Source: Acidimicrobiia bacterium (GTDB taxonomy: Bacteria > Actinomycetota > Acidimicrobiia > IMCC26256 > PALSA-555). From it: a stretch of DNA of 5,634 nt. A program made the position numbers and the translations under genes. Positions within the stretch are counted from its first letter, which is position 1, and the number at the start of each line of letters is the position of its first letter. The notes beneath the pieces were generated by a model, which saw nothing but the letters and a program-made list of their open reading frames with translations, made no database searches and was not told the DNA's origin. The stretch spans positions 1 through 5,634 of the forward strand of contig JALHSW010000400.1 in assembly GCA_022865365.1 (NCBI GenBank). The letters are read 5' to 3'. This document shows, in pieces, positions 4,357 to 5,634 of this stretch.

Positions 4357-5634
4357 GCTCGTCGAGGACGCGGTGCGCCAGGTCGACGGCGTCTTCGAGG
4401 TCGAGCGCTTGGCCCTGGTCCCATGCGGCCGCGAACTCGTCTGGGGCCATGGTGCTCGCGAGGCGCTCCCGGGTGCGCCGCTGCATCTCCACGTCGCGCG
4501 GGGCGCCGCCGAGCCCGAGGGCGTCGCGCCGTCGGTCGGCCGCGGCCAGGAGGTTGACCGCGGCGCCGGGATCGTGGCCGACCGCGAGCGTCGCGGTAAG
4601 GCCCATGGCCAGGCTGAGGTAGTAGTGGTTGGCGACTTGCTCGAACTGGGCCAGTGACTCACCGACGGCACGTGCGGCGAGCGACAGCTCGCCGAGGCGG
4701 AGACGCGCGATACCCAGGAAGAACAGCAGCTGCCCGGAGAGGACGGGACTGTAACTCGTCTTGTGAGTCATGCCCTTGGCCTCTTCGAGGAGCGCGAGGG
4801 CACGCGCCGGGTCGGTCGCCATCCGCGCGAATCCCGACGCCTGCAGCGCCATGGTCAGGCCATGGCGGTTGCCGAGCCGTCGCGCCATCTCGACGCCGTC
4901 GTCGGTCAGCGGAACGGCCCGCGTCTCGTCAGCGCCGAGGGCGCAGATCATGCCGAGGCCCCAGAGGCTCTCGAGCTCGTCGAATGCTTCGCCACGCTCG
5001 CGGGCCGCGGCGAGCGCCTCCTCACATCGCTGCACCGCCAGTTCAGGGCGATTCTCTTCGAGCGCGAGGATGCCGAGCATCCGCAAGGTGAAGGGCAGCG
5101 GCGGCTCCCCCGCCTCGGTGGAGCAGCGCAGGCTTCCTTCGAGCATGGCTCGCCCGTCTTCGTAACGGCCGAGATCCATCGCGTGCGAGCCGGCCCAGGC
5201 CATGACCTGGGCCCGAATCCCCGCGGGCGCGTCGGGTGCCATCGCGAGTGCGGTCTCCATCCACATGAGGCCGTCGCGCCGGTTCCCGTACCCCAGCCAG
5301 TAGAGGCTCAACGCGCTCGACATCGTCAGCAATGCGTCCGCGTCTTCGTTGTGGCGCGCCCGGGCGAGCGCAACTCGTAGGTTGTCGTCGTCGGCAATCA
5401 GTCGCTCGACCCACGCATCGTCGTCCGCTCCTTCCAGGTGGGGGGCGGCGGTGACCGCGAGCTCGCGGTAGTGCACCAGATGGCGGTCCTGCACGCGTTC
5501 GGACTCGTCGACGTCGGCTGCCTCCTCGAGGCGATCCCGGGCATACTCGCGCATGGTCTCGAGCAGGCGGTACCGCACCGCACCTTCGGACTCGTCGGCG
5601 ACGAGGATCGACTTGGCCACGAGTGCCGCGAGCA
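4340..5634 (-). CDS. STAND ATPase / TPR regulator, AfsR-LuxR-like (COG3903 type), C-terminal part
   Basis: The frame is open at the right edge, and 430 residues are visible. The first visible residues LAALVAKSILVADE, then RYRLLETMREYARDRL (20-35, counted from the first full codon), are the classic end of the winged-helix part of the NTPase module in AfsR-, LuxR- and adenylate-cyclase-linked ATPases. WVERLIADDDNLRVAL (74-89) is the conserved linker that follows. Residues about 98-365 hold about seven TPR-like helical hairpins, e.g. AWAGSHAMDLGRYEDGRAML, GILALEENRPELAVQRCEEA and FLGIARLRLGELSLAARAVG. The C-terminal FAAAWDQGQALDLEDAVDLA (about 400-419) is the usual closing motif. The protein then ends without a LuxR-type helix-turn-helix. 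Known relatives carry a DNA-binding or cyclase domain at the N terminus, here outside the window along with the P-loop. It is a cytoplasmic signalling or transcription regulator by inference. It converges on the secreted-protein gene and shares no operon with the others seen. Confidence 0.88.
   Translation of the reverse strand, partial: LAALVAKSILVADESEGAVRYRLLETMREYARDRLEEAADVDESERVQDRHLVHYRELAVTAAPHLEGADDDAWVERLIADDDNLRVALARARHNEDADALLTMSSALSLYWLGYGNRRDGLMWMETALAMAPDAPAGIRAQVMAWAGSHAMDLGRYEDGRAMLEGSLRCSTEAGEPPLPFTLRMLGILALEENRPELAVQRCEEALAAARERGEAFDELESLWGLGMICALGADETRAVPLTDDGVEMARRLGNRHGLTMALQASGFARMATDPARALALLEEAKGMTHKTSYSPVLSGQLLFFLGIARLRLGELSLAARAVGESLAQFEQVANHYYLSLAMGLTATLAVGHDPGAAVNLLAAADRRRDALGLGGAPRDVEMQRRTRERLASTMAPDEFAAAWDQGQALDLEDAVDLAHRVLDELATGA

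Noticed and set aside
4763..5380. Plus-strand open frame of 205 codons opposite the regulator
   Set aside because: The minus strand carries unmistakable ATPase-linker and TPR patterns across the whole stretch; the plus frame is its shadow.

Overview
This window looks like chromosomal DNA from a high-GC actinobacterium. The evidence is strong G/C preference at third codon positions, GTG and TTG starts, a leaderless-type start, and an AfsR/LuxR-type STAND ATPase with TPR repeats. I cannot fix the lineage; an Acidimicrobiia-like organism is only a guess. There are five genes, two of them cut by the window edges. There is no tRNA, rRNA, insertion sequence, CRISPR array or phage gene.

Left part (1-1412, + strand): the 3' end of a gene for a membrane-anchored, extracytoplasmic protein with a Pro/Val/Thr-rich stalk of perfect 15-bp repeats and an Ig-like beta domain. 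It is followed 3 bases later, in the same frame, by a gene for a second exported protein with a signal peptide, a beta-rich outer domain and three C-terminal membrane helices. They are almost certainly one transcription unit and may form an envelope complex, but neither has a function I can name.

Middle (1502-2467, - strand): a flavin-dependent TIM-barrel protein of the nitronate monooxygenase / 2-nitropropane dioxygenase / FabK family. It converges on the envelope pair. The usual EAGGH histidine is replaced by tyrosine, so its reaction is uncertain.

A 333-bp gap (2468-2800) with small palindromes separates it from a divergent + strand gene (2801-4198). That gene encodes a secreted protein with a signal peptide, a Cys-containing N-terminal domain and a C-terminal beta-propeller. 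It appears to be expressed from a leaderless promoter.

Right part (4340-5634, - strand): the C-terminal portion of a large regulator, comprising the end of a STAND ATPase module (winged-helix region) followed by about seven TPR-like helical hairpins. It has no LuxR-type DNA-binding domain at its C terminus, and its N terminus lies outside the window.

The five genes form at least four transcription units and do not assemble into an obvious pathway. I found no convincing evidence of a new multi-gene system. The best leads are the H-to-Y change in the flavoprotein, the uncharacterised envelope gene pair and the secreted propeller protein.
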